From assembly GCA_009838635.1 (NCBI GenBank), contig VXRE01000014.1, positions 1 to 42,961 of the forward strand: a stretch of DNA of 42,961 nt. Direction: 5' to 3'. Origin of the DNA: Acidimicrobiia bacterium. Lineage in GTDB: Bacteria > Actinomycetota > Acidimicrobiia > Spongiisociales > Spongiisociaceae. The notes below the pieces were generated by a model, which had not been told where the DNA came from, did not search any database, and saw only the letters and a program-made list of their open reading frames with translations. Each line of letters starts with the position of its first letter. Within the stretch, counting starts at the first letter, position 1. Below are positions 7,175 to 15,405 of this stretch, in pieces. The translations under genes were made by a program, and so were the position numbers.

Positions 7175-8055
7175 GCGTCGCTCGCTGGACGCCCCGGAAC
7201 CCGATCGACCTAGGCGCTTCGATCGCCCGCTTCGTCCGGTATGGAGCGGATCTGCTCGGCGCGGTCTCGAACGGCTACCTGTACCGGACCACCGCCGACG
7301 GGCTTCCCTACCGCATCCGCCAGACAGAGGACGGCAGCATCGAAGTGGAGACCGGCGCCGACCGGGACCTGGAGGCGGCGGTGGAGGAGTCCCGGTTCCG
7401 GCTGGGCGAGACCCTGCCGCGGGCACCCCTGGACGAGGTGGCGGGCCGGGTCCCGGCCGTGGCCGACCAGCTCCGCCGCATGCCCGGCTACCGCATCCCC
7501 CTCAACCCGGCAGGCCTCGAGGTTCTCGTCTCCTCGATCTGCGCCCAGCAGGTCAACATGCGCTGGGCCAACACCACCATGAGCCGCCTCATCCGGCGGT
7601 ACGGCACCGAGGTGGAGATGGATGGCGTTCGGTGGTGGCGCTTCCCCGGCGCCGAGAAGCTGGCCGTGGCCGACCCGGCCGACATACGGGCCATGCAGTT
7701 CACCACCCGGAAGTCCGGATACATCGTGGGGGTGGCGGAAGCTGTGGTGGCGGGCCACCTCACCGGATTGGAGGAGGACGGCAACGAGACGGTGATCCGG
7801 CGTTTGGTGGCGCTGCGTGGCGTGGGCAGGTGGACGGCGGAGTGGTTCCTGGCCCGCTGCCTGGCCCGGCCCGATGTGGTCCCCGCCGGTGATCTAGGCG
7901 TCCGCAAGGTGGTCTCCCGCTACGTGATGGGGGCCGAGAAAGGCGAGGTCCTGCCCGAAGCGGACGTGCGGGCGGCCGTCGAGTCGTGGGGCGACGGCGG
8001 CAACTGGGCGATGTCCCTGCTCCTGGAACGCTGGGCGGAGGAGCACGCCCGGTAG
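7171..8055 (+). CDS. HhH-GPD DNA glycosylase (AlkA/3-methyladenine type)
   Basis: From the GTG at 7171 the product is 294 residues. The N-terminal ~110 residues resemble the AlkA-like beta domain. The helix-hairpin-helix LRGVGRWTA lies at 215-223 and is followed by the catalytic Asp241 in 'VPAGDLGVRK'. 'NPAGLEVLVSSICAQQV' (112-128) is the typical lead-in helix. Such enzymes excise alkylated purines from DNA in base-excision repair. The gene is translationally coupled to pgl and converges with a second HhH-GPD glycosylase across 133 bases. The substrate cannot be read from sequence. Confidence 0.88.
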   Translation: MSVARWTPRNPIDLGASIARFVRYGADLLGAVSNGYLYRTTADGLPYRIRQTEDGSIEVETGADRDLEAAVEESRFRLGETLPRAPLDEVAGRVPAVADQLRRMPGYRIPLNPAGLEVLVSSICAQQVNMRWANTTMSRLIRRYGTEVEMDGVRWWRFPGAEKLAVADPADIRAMQFTTRKSGYIVGVAEAVVAGHLTGLEEDGNETVIRRLVALRGVGRWTAEWFLARCLARPDVVPAGDLGVRKVVSRYVMGAEKGEVLPEADVRAAVESWGDGGNWAMSLLLERWAEEHAR

Positions 8056-8188
8056 TTCGGCTTCAGGGCAAGAACGCGGAGAACCACGGCTAGGGAGGGG
8101 GCAAAAGGCAGGGCTTGGTTGGCCCGCGACACCTCTACATGGGATTCTGTTTCCGGGTGTGGGCCAACGGGACGTTTTGAGTACCCGC

Positions 8189-9103
8189 CTAGTGGCGGCG
8201 GATGTCCCGGGGCGGCAGCCGGGGTCCGTAGGCAGGGGCGCGGCCGGCGTAGCGTTCCAGCAACCGCACCACCCGTCCCCGCTGACCCTCGTAGGGTGCG
8301 AGCAGTTCCAGCATCCTCTCGTCCGTCCCGCGCGGCTCCCCCGCCAGAGCCCACGCGACGGTGTTGGGCAGATGGAAGTCACCCACGGGGACCGCATCCG
8401 GATCGCCCCGCACCACGCCCAGCGCCGAGGCGCTGGTCCAGGGACCGATGCCCGGGATCCGGTGGAGGTACTCGTACACGCCGGCCAGGCTGCCCTCACT
8501 GATGGCGGTGATACGGTCGGCGTCCCGGCATACCCGGAGGATGGTCTCGGCCCGGCGGCGCTCCACCCCGAGCGGATGGAAGTCGTAGTACCGGAGCCCG
8601 GCCAGGCGGCCCGGGTCCGGAGGTAGCAGCAACGTGGTCGGGCCCGGCGCCGGCTCGCCGTAGCGTCCGGCCATCCGCCGGTAGCTGCGGCCCGCCTCGA
8701 TCCCTGTCACCTTCTGGGCCAGGATGGTCGGGATCAGGACTTCGACCAGCCCGCCCACGGCCGGTAGGCGCATCCATCGCCCCCGCCTCGCCGCTCGCTC
8801 CACCGCGGGATGGGCGGGGACAAGCGCGGCGGGGTCATCTTGTTCCCCGACCCACGCCGGTGCCTGCTCCAAGGCGAGTTCGGCCCCCTCGCCCCACGCA
8901 TCAGCAACCAGCTTCCGGTCCTCGATCCGCAGCCGCACCGTGGCCGGCCCCGAAGCGGTACGGGTGGCCCTCCACAGGCCATCCGCCCCGGCCCGCAGCG
9001 CCGGACCCTTCAACCCCTTGACCACCAGCGTTCCGCGCAGATCCAGCGGCCGGCTCAGGGATAGCACCCGGGTGCGAGATCCCCCTGCTTGCGCGGTAGG
9101 CAT
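8189..9103 (-). CDS. Second HhH-GPD DNA glycosylase
   Basis: This 304-residue protein has the HhH motif IPGIGPWTS at 216-224 and the catalytic Asp242 in 'VPVGDFHLPNT'. 'LVEVLIPTILAQKVTGIEA' (119-137) corresponds to the conserved helix of 3-methyladenine glycosylase 2. The N-terminal ~90 residues differ from those of the convergent paralogue. An inserted GVVRGDPDAVP loop separates the hairpin from the catalytic Asp. The ATG at 9103 has no obvious ribosome-binding site; a weak TTGTCT-17-TGTTAG promoter could lie just upstream on the minus strand. It probably repairs alkylated or damaged bases. Confidence 0.87.
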   Translation of the reverse strand: MPTAQAGGSRTRVLSLSRPLDLRGTLVVKGLKGPALRAGADGLWRATRTASGPATVRLRIEDRKLVADAWGEGAELALEQAPAWVGEQDDPAALVPAHPAVERAARRGRWMRLPAVGGLVEVLIPTILAQKVTGIEAGRSYRRMAGRYGEPAPGPTTLLLPPDPGRLAGLRYYDFHPLGVERRRAETILRVCRDADRITAISEGSLAGVYEYLHRIPGIGPWTSASALGVVRGDPDAVPVGDFHLPNTVAWALAGEPRGTDERMLELLAPYEGQRGRVVRLLERYAGRAPAYGPRLPPRDIRRH

Positions 9104-9146
9104 GCGGCCAAGCTAACAGCCGGCCCCCGACTCTCAGACAAGGGGG

Positions 9147-9174
9147 TTGAAATGTGTCACAGGCTTTCTATATC
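9147..9174 (+). promoter_or_regulatory. Sigma-70-type promoter in a gene-free gap
   Basis: TTGAAA (9147-9152), a 16-bp spacer and TATATC (9169-9174) form a credible -35/-10 pair on the plus strand. No plausible coding region follows in that direction, so it may drive the candidate RNA at about 9181-9380. Inferred from hexamers only. Confidence 0.45.
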
Positions 9175-9180
9175 TTGTCC

Positions 9181-9380
9181 ATCGCCAAGCACCTACACCG
9201 GCCGAAGGCACCTGCCGATCGGTTCGGCCGGCAGACGGGAACATACGAGGGCTCATGGAGCGGGGCAGAACAACCCGGCAGCCGGCCGGGCATGGCCGAC
9301 CACGCTCCGAACCAGGAAAGGTGGTGGCGGGGGAGGGCCCGGTGCGAGCGCCGGTTTGGCGGCGCGATTTTCGCGTTCTT
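9181..9380 (+). ncRNA. Candidate ~200-nt structured RNA of unknown type
   Basis: The 290-base gap between the glycosylase start and the rplQ stop contains a promoter, a strong hairpin (CTGCCG 9212-9217 pairing with CGGCAG 9229-9234), further GC-rich complementarity around 9281-9300, and a terminator-like hairpin CGCGA-TTT-TCGCG (9363-9375) followed by TTCTT. Short frames in this stretch have no good start or coding bias. I could not match it to RNase P, SRP, 6S or tmRNA. It may be a free-standing small RNA or simply spacer. Confidence 0.35.
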
Positions 9381-9397
9381 GTAGCGCTCGGGCGCTA
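9363..9397. terminator. Double hairpin at the end of the ribosomal-protein block
   Basis: On the minus strand the rplQ stop codon lies inside TAGCGC-CCGA-GCGCTA (9397-9382), followed at once by CGCGA-AAA-TCGCG (9375-9363). The tandem hairpins would end the 20-kb ribosomal transcript. Read on the plus strand, the second hairpin is followed by TTCTT and could end the candidate RNA from 9181, so it may work in both directions. Confidence 0.55.
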
Positions 9398-9745
9398 GAC
9401 GAGTTCTATGACCGCCATCTCGGCGTTGTCGCCGCGGCGCGGGCCGATCTTGACGATGCGGGTGTAGCCGCCGGGCCGTCCCTGGTACCTCGGGGCCACC
9501 TCGTCGAACAGCTTGGTCACCACCTCCAGGTCCGACAGGTCCTTGAGCACCAGGCGGCGGGAATGGAGATCGCCGCGGCGGGCCTTGGTGATGATCTTCT
9601 CGACATAGGGTCGGAGCACCTTGGCCCTGGTCAGGGTGGTGGTGATCTGCTCGTCCCAGATCAGGGACTGGGCGAGGTTCGCCAGCATGGCCTTCTGGTG
9701 GGCTGGGTCACCGCCCAGGCGCTTGCCCTTCCTCGGTCTGGGCAT
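9395..9745 (-). CDS. rplQ: 50S ribosomal protein L17
   Basis: The 116-residue product is a standard bacterial L17: '[18 protein letters not shown]', '[20 protein letters not shown]' and the C-terminal '[25 protein letters not shown]'. L17 sits near the peptide exit tunnel of the large subunit. It is the last gene of the ribosomal block, starts 3 bases after the rpoA stop, and its stop codon is embedded in a hairpin. Confidence 0.98.
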   Translation of the reverse strand: MPRPRKGKRLGGDPAHQKAMLANLAQSLIWDEQITTTLTRAKVLRPYVEKIITKARRGDLHSRRLVLKDLSDLEVVTKLFDEVAPRYQGRPGGYTRIVKIGPRRGDNAEMAVIELV

Positions 9746-9748
9746 CGG

Positions 9749-10696
9749 CTAGCTGTTCCTGTCCCGTGAGGGAGCGATACCGAGCCCCAGCTCGTCGAGC
9801 TTGGCGATCACTTCCTCGAGGCTCTTCTGCCCGAAGTTGGTCATGTCGAGAAGGTCTTCGCGGGTCTGCTTGGTGAGCTCACCGACCGTGTTGATCTGGG
9901 CGCGCCTCAGGCAGTTGCGGGGGCGTTCCGACAGGTCGAGCGCCTCGACAGGCAGGTCGAGGTCCTGCGAGACGGTCTCGACCACGGCCACGTCACCCAG
10001 CTCCAGACCGATACCCTCGCCCACATCGGCGAACAGGCTGAGGAGCTCGCGCAGCGTCTTGCCGGCGGACGAGAGCGCCTCGCTCGGCTCCAGCGAGCCG
10101 TCGGTCTCGATATCGATCTCCAGCCGATCGAAGTTGGTCATCTGGCCGACCTGCGTGTTGTCGACCCGGTACGAGACGTTGCGCACCGGGGAGAAAATGG
10201 CATCGATCGGGATCATGCCGATGGCATCGTTCCGGTCCGAGACCGCGGTGCGATAACCCACTCCCTGCTCCACGACCATCTCCGCCTCGAAGTGGACGCC
10301 CTCCTCGAGGGTGGCGAGGTGCAGGTCCTGGCTGACGATCTCCACCCCGGTCGGGGCTTCGAGATCGGCCGCCGTCACCGCACCCGGACCCGTGGCCGAC
10401 AGCCGGAGCGTGAGAGGCTCGGAGTCGGTCATCCGCACCACCAGGCGCTTGATGTTGAGGATGATGTCGACCACATCCTCCTTGACGCCCTTGACGGTGG
10501 TGAACTCGTGGTAGATGTCGTCCATCCTTATCGAGGACACCGCGGCACCGGGTATCCGAGAAAGCAGCGTCCGCCTGAGGGTGTTGCCGAGCGTGTAGCC
10601 GAAACCCGGCTCCAAAGGCTCGATCACGAACCGGGCACGGGTCTCGTTGAGCGGCATCATCTCGATCTGTGGACGCTGAACAACCAACGCTTGCAA
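9749..10696 (-). CDS. rpoA: DNA-directed RNA polymerase subunit alpha
   Basis: This 315-residue alpha subunit has the N-terminal assembly domain ('EPLEPGFGYTLGNTLRRTLLSRIPG', about residues 26-50), the central 'VGYRTAVSDRNDAIGMIPIDAIFSPV' region, and a C-terminal domain from about 245 ('LDLSERPRNCLRRAQINTV... GQKSLEEVIAKL') that binds UP elements and activators. The start is a TTG at 10696 with AGGGGAAG upstream. A 95-base gap separates it from rpsD, the largest gap inside the alpha operon part, and might hold an internal promoter, though I see no clear one. Confidence 0.98.
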   Translation of the reverse strand: MQALVVQRPQIEMMPLNETRARFVIEPLEPGFGYTLGNTLRRTLLSRIPGAAVSSIRMDDIYHEFTTVKGVKEDVVDIILNIKRLVVRMTDSEPLTLRLSATGPGAVTAADLEAPTGVEIVSQDLHLATLEEGVHFEAEMVVEQGVGYRTAVSDRNDAIGMIPIDAIFSPVRNVSYRVDNTQVGQMTNFDRLEIDIETDGSLEPSEALSSAGKTLRELLSLFADVGEGIGLELGDVAVVETVSQDLDLPVEALDLSERPRNCLRRAQINTVGELTKQTREDLLDMTNFGQKSLEEVIAKLDELGLGIAPSRDRNS

Positions 10697-10791
10697 GGTT
10701 TCTTCCCCTAAGTCTCGAGGGTCACTTCTAGTCAGAGAATGCGTATCGGGCAGGCAATGAGATGGCGAAGGGCACGGCTACCGGACGAGCC

Positions 10792-11409
10792 TCACCTGGA
10801 GTACAGCTCGACAACCAGCTGCTCCCGCACCGCCGTGTCGATCTGGGTTCGGCTCGGGACGTCGATCACCTGGACGCGCCGCTCGTCGAGGCTGACCTCC
10901 AGCCACTCCGGAACCCGGCGGTCGCCGGCCGTATCCGCGGCATGGCGGATCACGATTATCTCCCTGGACTTGGGCTTCACCGTCACCATGTCTCCGGCCC
11001 GCACCCGGTAGGAGGGAATGTCCACCTTGTGGCCGTTGACCTGGAAATGGCCGTGGTTGACGAGCTGGCGGGCCTGGGGACGTGTCCTGGCCAGGCCAGA
11101 CCGGTACACCACGTTGTCGAGGCGGCACTCCAGGATCTGGAGGAGGTTGTCCCCGGTGATCCCCTTCAGCCGGGCCGCCTCCTGGTAGTAGCGGCGGAAC
11201 TGCCGCTCGAGGATGCCGTAGATCTGGCGCATCTTCTGCTTTTCCCGGAGCTGATGCAGGTAGTCGGAGTCGTTGCTCCGCCTGCCCCGGCGCCGGCCGT
11301 GCTCGCCCGGCGGGTAGGGGCGCCGGTCGAAGTACTTCGACTTGTTGTCGTCGAGCAGCTGGCCGAGACGGCGGCTCTTGCGAGTGCGGGGACCGAGGTA
11401 ACGCGCCAC
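10792..11409 (-). CDS. rpsD: 30S ribosomal protein S4
   Basis: This 205-residue S4 has 'MARYLGPRTRKSRRLG' at the start, 'REKQKMRQIYGILERQFRRYY' and the S4 RNA-binding domain 'CRLDNVVYRSGLARTRPQARQLVNHGHF'. S4 nucleates 16S rRNA folding and in many bacteria represses its own operon. The N-terminal zinc-binding cysteines found in some S4 proteins are absent, so this is the zinc-free form. It starts at GTG, 3 bases after rpsK. Confidence 0.98.
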   Translation of the reverse strand: MARYLGPRTRKSRRLGQLLDDNKSKYFDRRPYPPGEHGRRRGRRSNDSDYLHQLREKQKMRQIYGILERQFRRYYQEAARLKGITGDNLLQILECRLDNVVYRSGLARTRPQARQLVNHGHFQVNGHKVDIPSYRVRAGDMVTVKPKSREIIVIRHAADTAGDRRVPEWLEVSLDERRVQVIDVPSRTQIDTAVREQLVVELYSR

Positions 11410-11412
11410 GAC

Positions 11413-11805
11413 TCAACCCCTCCGGCGCTTCTTGGGACGGCATCCGTTGTGAGGCAACGGCGTGACATCCCGGACGCTCGACACTTCGAGGCCCATGTTC
11501 GTGAGCGTGCGGACCGCGGTATCCCGCCCCGATCCGTTCCCGCTGACGATCACTTCCAGCTTCCTGATGCCGTGCTCCCCGGCCCGCCGGGATGCTTCCT
11601 CGGCAGCCACCTGGGCCGCGTACGGCGTCGACTTGCGGGAGCCCTTGAACCCGACCGACCCACCGGACGTCCAAACGATCGTGTTGCCGTTCACGTCGGT
11701 GATGTTGATGATGGTGTTGTTGAAGCTGGCCCTGATGTGCGCCTGGCCGAACGCTATGTTCTTGCGCTCGCGCCGCCTTACCCGCTTCCCTTGCCTTCTA
11801 GCCAA
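11413..11805 (-). CDS. rpsK: 30S ribosomal protein S11
   Basis: The 130-residue S11 carries '[20 protein letters not shown]', '[22 protein letters not shown]'-like sequence (here [17 protein letters not shown]) and the C-terminal '[17 protein letters not shown]'. S11 lies in the 30S platform near the mRNA exit and helps Shine-Dalgarno recognition. The start is TTG at 11805; 42 bases separate it from rpsM. Confidence 0.98.
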   Translation of the reverse strand: MARRQGKRVRRRERKNIAFGQAHIRASFNNTIINITDVNGNTIVWTSGGSVGFKGSRKSTPYAAQVAAEEASRRAGEHGIRKLEVIVSGNGSGRDTAVRTLTNMGLEVSSVRDVTPLPHNGCRPKKRRRG

Positions 11806-11847
11806 CGCGACCTCCGCAACTCACTTCACGACCAGCCCTGCCCGAAG

Positions 11848-12225
11848 TCACTTCTTCACCTTCTTCTTGCCGGCGACCGCCATGCGCCGACCCTTGCGGG
11901 TCCGCCCGTTGGTATGGGTCCGCTGGCCGCGCACGGGGAGGCCCCGCCGATGCCGAAGGCCCTGGTAGCAACCGATTTCCATCTTGCGCTTGATGTTCTG
12001 GGCGACCACCCGGCGCAGATCGCCCTCTACGCGGAGGTTGGACTGGATGTAGGTGCGGATCCGGCTCACCTCGTCGTCGTTGAGCTCGTGCACCTTGGTG
12101 TCGGGATCGATCCGCAGCCGGTGGCACATGTCCCGAGCGGTGTTGATGCCGATGCCGTATATGTAGGTCAGGCCGATCTCGAGTCGCTTCTGCCGCGGCA
12201 GGTCGACTCCGGCTATGCGTGCCAA
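11848..12225 (-). CDS. rpsM: 30S ribosomal protein S13
   Basis: The 125-residue S13 opens with '[25 protein letters not shown]' and ends with '[16 protein letters not shown]' plus a lysine-rich tail. S13 contacts the P-site tRNA and the B1 intersubunit bridge. The TTG start at 12225 is compensated by a strong GGAGGT about 9 bases upstream. It follows rpmJ by 15 bases. Confidence 0.98.
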   Translation of the reverse strand: MARIAGVDLPRQKRLEIGLTYIYGIGINTARDMCHRLRIDPDTKVHELNDDEVSRIRTYIQSNLRVEGDLRRVVAQNIKRKMEIGCYQGLRHRRGLPVRGQRTHTNGRTRKGRRMAVAGKKKVKK

Positions 12226-12240
12226 GAGACCATTACCTCC

Positions 12241-12354
12241 TTAACCCTGCCGCTGCTTGTGGCGCGGGTTGGAGCACACCACCCACACCCGCCGGCGGCG
12301 CTTTATCAGGCGACAGTTGTCGCACATCTTCTTAGTAGAGGGCCGTACCTTCAC
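12241..12354 (-). CDS. rpmJ: 50S ribosomal protein L36
   Basis: This 37-residue gene is easily missed because of its size. It reads [13 protein letters not shown] at the start and ends PRHKQRQG. The zinc ligands of the classical L36 are present (Cys11, Cys14, Cys27, His32), so this is the zinc-binding form. The start is GTG at 12354 and the stop TAA. L36 stabilises 23S rRNA junctions late in 50S assembly. It is the first gene of the alpha-operon part, and the usual upstream infA is not here. Confidence 0.95.
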   Translation of the reverse strand: MKVRPSTKKMCDNCRLIKRRRRVWVVCSNPRHKQRQG

Positions 12355-12503
12355 CGTTCGCCCTTTGGGGTCAACCCCGTCGATTCACTGTGATCGTCCG
12401 GCGCCGGCTCAGACAAGGAGCTGGACCGCATGCGTAACCGTTCACCCGCCAAAGTTGGATGTCCGCGCCAGACCGGTCGGCGACGCATGACCGACAGGCG
12501 ATT

Positions 12504-13286
12504 CTACCCGACCGGACGGGCTGTGAGCAAGTCATTGACGGTGAGAACGACGGGCCCGTCGGCGGTCAGCGCCACCGTGTGCTCGAAGTGTGCGGACCGC
12601 CGGCCGTCGGCCGTGAGCACGGTCCACCCGTCGTCGGCGGTCACTGTGTCCGGCGTCCCCAGGTTGAACATGGGCTCCACGCAGACGGCCATGCCCGTCT
12701 TCAACCGGTAACCCTTTCCGGGAGGCCCGAGGTTCGGTATCTGCGGGCCCTCGTGCATGGAGCGCCCGATGCCGTGCCCCACGTACTGGGAGACCACACC
12801 GTATCCGTACGGGACCGCCGCCGTCTCCACCGCATGGCCTATGTCGCCCACCTTCTTGCCGGGGTGGACCTGATCGATACCCGCCCAGAGGGCGCGGCGC
12901 GTGACCTCGATCAGCCGGGCGGACTCCTCGTCCACCTCGCCGATCGGGATGGTGAGGGCGGCATCGGCGTGGTACCCCTCGTAGATCGCACCGGCGTCGA
13001 TCGAGAGGATGTCCCCCTCGGCGAGGCGATCGTCCCCCGGGATTCCATGCACGATCACTTCGTTGGGCGATGCGCAGATGTGCGCCGGAAACCCCTGGTA
13101 GCCGAGGAAGGAGGGCTCACATCCCCAACCGCGTATCACGTCGGCCGCGACCTGGTCCAGGTGACTCAGGGTCACGCCCACCTCGGCGGCCTCGAACACG
13201 GCCTCGTGAACGGCGGCCACGCACCTTCCCGCCTCGGCCATCTTCGCGAACTGGCGCTTGTTCTTGATGGTGATCATGTGCCGCAC
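12504..13286 (-). CDS. map: Type I methionine aminopeptidase
   Basis: This cytosolic enzyme removes the initiator Met from nascent proteins. All five metal ligands are visible in the 260-residue product: Asp97 (ILSIDAGA), Asp108 (YHADAALT), His171 (YVGHGIGR), Glu204 (CVEPMF) and Glu235 (AHFEHTV). His80 in VIVHGIP is the catalytic His. I list the GTG at 13286; the ATG three codons later (13277) is equally good, and neither has a clear ribosome-binding site. It follows adk across a 160-base gap with a possible inverted-repeat element, and precedes rpmJ. Confidence 0.95.
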   Translation of the reverse strand: MRHMITIKNKRQFAKMAEAGRCVAAVHEAVFEAAEVGVTLSHLDQVAADVIRGWGCEPSFLGYQGFPAHICASPNEVIVHGIPGDDRLAEGDILSIDAGAIYEGYHADAALTIPIGEVDEESARLIEVTRRALWAGIDQVHPGKKVGDIGHAVETAAVPYGYGVVSQYVGHGIGRSMHEGPQIPNLGPPGKGYRLKTGMAVCVEPMFNLGTPDTVTADDGWTVLTADGRRSAHFEHTVALTADGPVVLTVNDLLTARPVG

Positions 13287-13294
13287 CGGGTGCT

Positions 13295-13396
13295 AGGAGT
13301 GTGCTGAAGAAGGTCCGTTTGGCCGGATAGTCCCCAACGAAACCCCAGGTAGAGGAGTAGCGGGCCAACCACCCCCGTCTCTTTCAGCATGCTCCT
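13295..13396. repeat. ~100-bp element with imperfect terminal inverted repeats (MITE-like)
   Basis: AGGAGTGTGCTGAA at 13295-13308 pairs with TTCAGCATGCTCCT at 13383-13396 with 12 of 14 positions complementary. Inside, TTTGGCC and GGCCAA also face each other. The element fills most of the map/adk gap. The layout suggests either a miniature transposable element or a long-stem hairpin; no target duplication is evident. Confidence 0.4.
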
Positions 13397-13446
13397 CGCC
13401 GCGATCCCTGACAGGGAAAACACTTCCGGCAACCCGCAAACCCGGC

Positions 13447-13995
13447 CTAGAGCGCGGCCAGGGCCGTCAGGATCTTGGCGGTGATCTCCTCGATCTCGCC
13501 GATCCCGTTCACCCGCAGAACGAGGCCCCGCTCCCGGTACACGTGGATCAAGGGCGCCGTCTCCCGCTCGTACACCTCCAACCGGTTGCTCACGGACGCC
13601 CCTGTGTCATCCGTCCTGCCACGGGCCAGTATCCGTTCCGTCAGCACCTCGTCCGAGGCCTCCAGGACCACTACCGCGTCGAGCGCATAGTCCCCGATGG
13701 CCCCGTCGAGCGCGTGGACCTGGGCGAGGTTGCGGGGGAACCCGTCCAGGATGTAGCCGTTCACCGTGTCCGGATCACGGAGGCGTTCCAGCATCATCTC
13801 CACCGTGAGAACGTCCGGGACCAGGTCGCCGCGGGACAGTATCTCCTCGACCCGCAGGCCCAGCGACGTCCTCGACCCCACGTGGCGGCGGAACATCTCG
13901 CCCGTGGAGATATGCGGGATGCCCAAGGCCTCACCGACCCGCTCCGCCTGGGTGCCCTTGCCGACGCCGGGGGCTCCCAGGAAGAGGATTCTCAC
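13447..13995 (-). CDS. adk: Adenylate kinase (short form)
   Basis: Starting at GTG 13995, the 182-residue product begins RILFLGAPGVGKGTQAERV, with the P-loop at residues 8-16, and continues with 'ISTGEMFRRHV' and 'GYILDGFPRNLAQV', all typical of adenylate kinase (ATP + AMP to 2 ADP). It is short because the LID segment between 'ILARGRTDD' and 'VSNRLEVYE' is reduced to a loop, as in other ~180-residue bacterial forms. The GTG overlaps the secY stop (GTGA), so its synthesis is tied to that of the translocon gene. Confidence 0.95.
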   Translation of the reverse strand: MRILFLGAPGVGKGTQAERVGEALGIPHISTGEMFRRHVGSRTSLGLRVEEILSRGDLVPDVLTVEMMLERLRDPDTVNGYILDGFPRNLAQVHALDGAIGDYALDAVVVLEASDEVLTERILARGRTDDTGASVSNRLEVYERETAPLIHVYRERGLVLRVNGIGEIEEITAKILTALAAL

Positions 13996-15314
13996 GTCAA
14001 GAATCCCTCGTAGTTTCGCATGGTGAGCTGGCTCTCGATCTGCTTCATCGTCTCCAGGGCCACACCGACCACGATGAGGATCGACACGCCCGAGAACCCG
14101 ACCGGGATCGCCCATATGGCCGAAGCGATCGCCGGCAGGATGGCGATGAGCCCGAGGAAGACCGAGCCGGGCAGGGTGATCCGGTTGAGAATCCGCCCCA
14201 GGTAGCGAGAGGTCTGCTGGCCGGGCCGCTGGCCGGGGATGAAACCACCCTGACGCTGGATCATCTCCGACTGGCGCGCCGGGTCGAACTGGATGGCTGT
14301 GTAGAAGTAGGTGAAGAACACGATCAGGAAGAACAGCACCCCGATGTAGAACCAGCTGGTGGCGCCGCTCGCGTAGCCGGACGGCGCCAGGTGGACGTTG
14401 ATGAAGTCCCTCACCGCCGAGAAGAACCCCTCAGTGCTGGGGATGGAGGTGGAGATAAGCACCGGGAAGAACAGGATCGAGGTGGCGAAGATCACCGGGA
14501 TCACCCCGGCCATGTTGATCTTCAGCGGTATGTAGGTGCTCTGGCCGCCCATCACCCGGCGGCCCCGGATCCGCTTGGCGAACTGGATGGGGATCCGCCG
14601 CTGGCCCTGCTCCACGAAGAGGATGCCCACCACCATCAGGATGAACAGGCCGATGATCAACACGAATATGGGCGCCCGGCCGGTGGGAATCGTGTACTGC
14701 CAGATCAGGGTGAACTGGCTGGGCAGGGCGGCCACGATGCTGATGAAGATCAGCAGCGACATCCCGTTGCCGACCCCGCGCTGGGTGATCAACTCGCCCA
14801 GCCACATCACGAAGGCCGTGCCCGCCGTCATGGTCACGACCATCAGCACCACCCGGGTGGGCGTGTAGTCGTCGATCAGCACGATCCCGCCCGTGAAGCT
14901 GCTCCCCCGGCTGAAGAGGTAGGTGATACCGGTCGACTGGAGCAGCGCCAGGATCACGGTCAGGTACCGGGTCCACTTGGTGATGACGGCCCTGCCCGAC
15001 TCGCCCTCGTCCTGCAGCTTCTGCAGACGGGGTATGACCACGGACAGGAGCTGCATGATGATGCTGGCCGTGATGTACGGAAGGATGCCCAGGCTGAAGA
15101 CGGACAGGTTCTCCAGCGCGTTGCCCGAGAAGAGGTTCAACAAGCCGAAGGCGCCGCCGGGTCGCTGCCCGGCCAGCGCGTCCAGCCGGTCCAGTTCGAT
15201 ACCCGGTACGGGAATGGTGGCCCCCAACCGGTACAGCGCGAAGATGCCCAGCGTGAACAGGATCTTGCCCCGGAGATCCGGGATCTTGAACATGTACCGG
15301 TAGACGTTCAGCAT
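13992..15314 (-). CDS. secY: Preprotein translocase subunit SecY
   Basis: The 440-residue protein has the ten membrane spans of SecY. Family motifs include 'LGIFALYRLGATIPVPGI' in the first span, 'ALENLSVFSLGILPYITASIIMQLL' (plug and second span region) and the cytosolic loop 'QRRIPIQFAKRIRGRR'. The late 'QSEMIQRQGGFIPGQRPG' loop is also conserved. It forms the protein-conducting channel with SecE and SecG. It begins with ATG 91 bases after rplO. Its tail overlaps the adk start. Confidence 0.98.
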   Translation of the reverse strand: MLNVYRYMFKIPDLRGKILFTLGIFALYRLGATIPVPGIELDRLDALAGQRPGGAFGLLNLFSGNALENLSVFSLGILPYITASIIMQLLSVVIPRLQKLQDEGESGRAVITKWTRYLTVILALLQSTGITYLFSRGSSFTGGIVLIDDYTPTRVVLMVVTMTAGTAFVMWLGELITQRGVGNGMSLLIFISIVAALPSQFTLIWQYTIPTGRAPIFVLIIGLFILMVVGILFVEQGQRRIPIQFAKRIRGRRVMGGQSTYIPLKINMAGVIPVIFATSILFFPVLISTSIPSTEGFFSAVRDFINVHLAPSGYASGATSWFYIGVLFFLIVFFTYFYTAIQFDPARQSEMIQRQGGFIPGQRPGQQTSRYLGRILNRITLPGSVFLGLIAILPAIASAIWAIPVGFSGVSILIVVGVALETMKQIESQLTMRNYEGFLT

Positions 15315-15405
15315 CGGCCGATGCTCCCTCCGAATCCATCGCGGGCGCGGTCAGCCTGGCGGGCCGATCCCGATCCGTAGCCCCGGCGCACCACCTCGGA
15401 CGTCG

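Noticed and set aside
9154-9398. Small peptides encoded in the gap between the glycosylase and rplQ
   Set aside because: Their ATG codons lie within or next to the predicted promoter and no ribosome-binding site or coding bias is present.
10762-12393. 543-residue plus-strand open frame opposite rpsD/rpsK/rpsM
   Set aside because: It is the antisense shadow of well-identified ribosomal genes; its sequence has a reverse-complement-codon look with no motifs.
12430-12711. Short plus-strand open frame in the map/rpmJ gap as a displaced infA
   Set aside because: The translation has no resemblance to IF-1 and overlaps map antisense.
14391-15380. 329-residue plus-strand open frame opposite secY
   Set aside because: Highly charged His/Asp/Gly-rich translation, expected from the reverse complement of a membrane protein gene in a high-GC genome.
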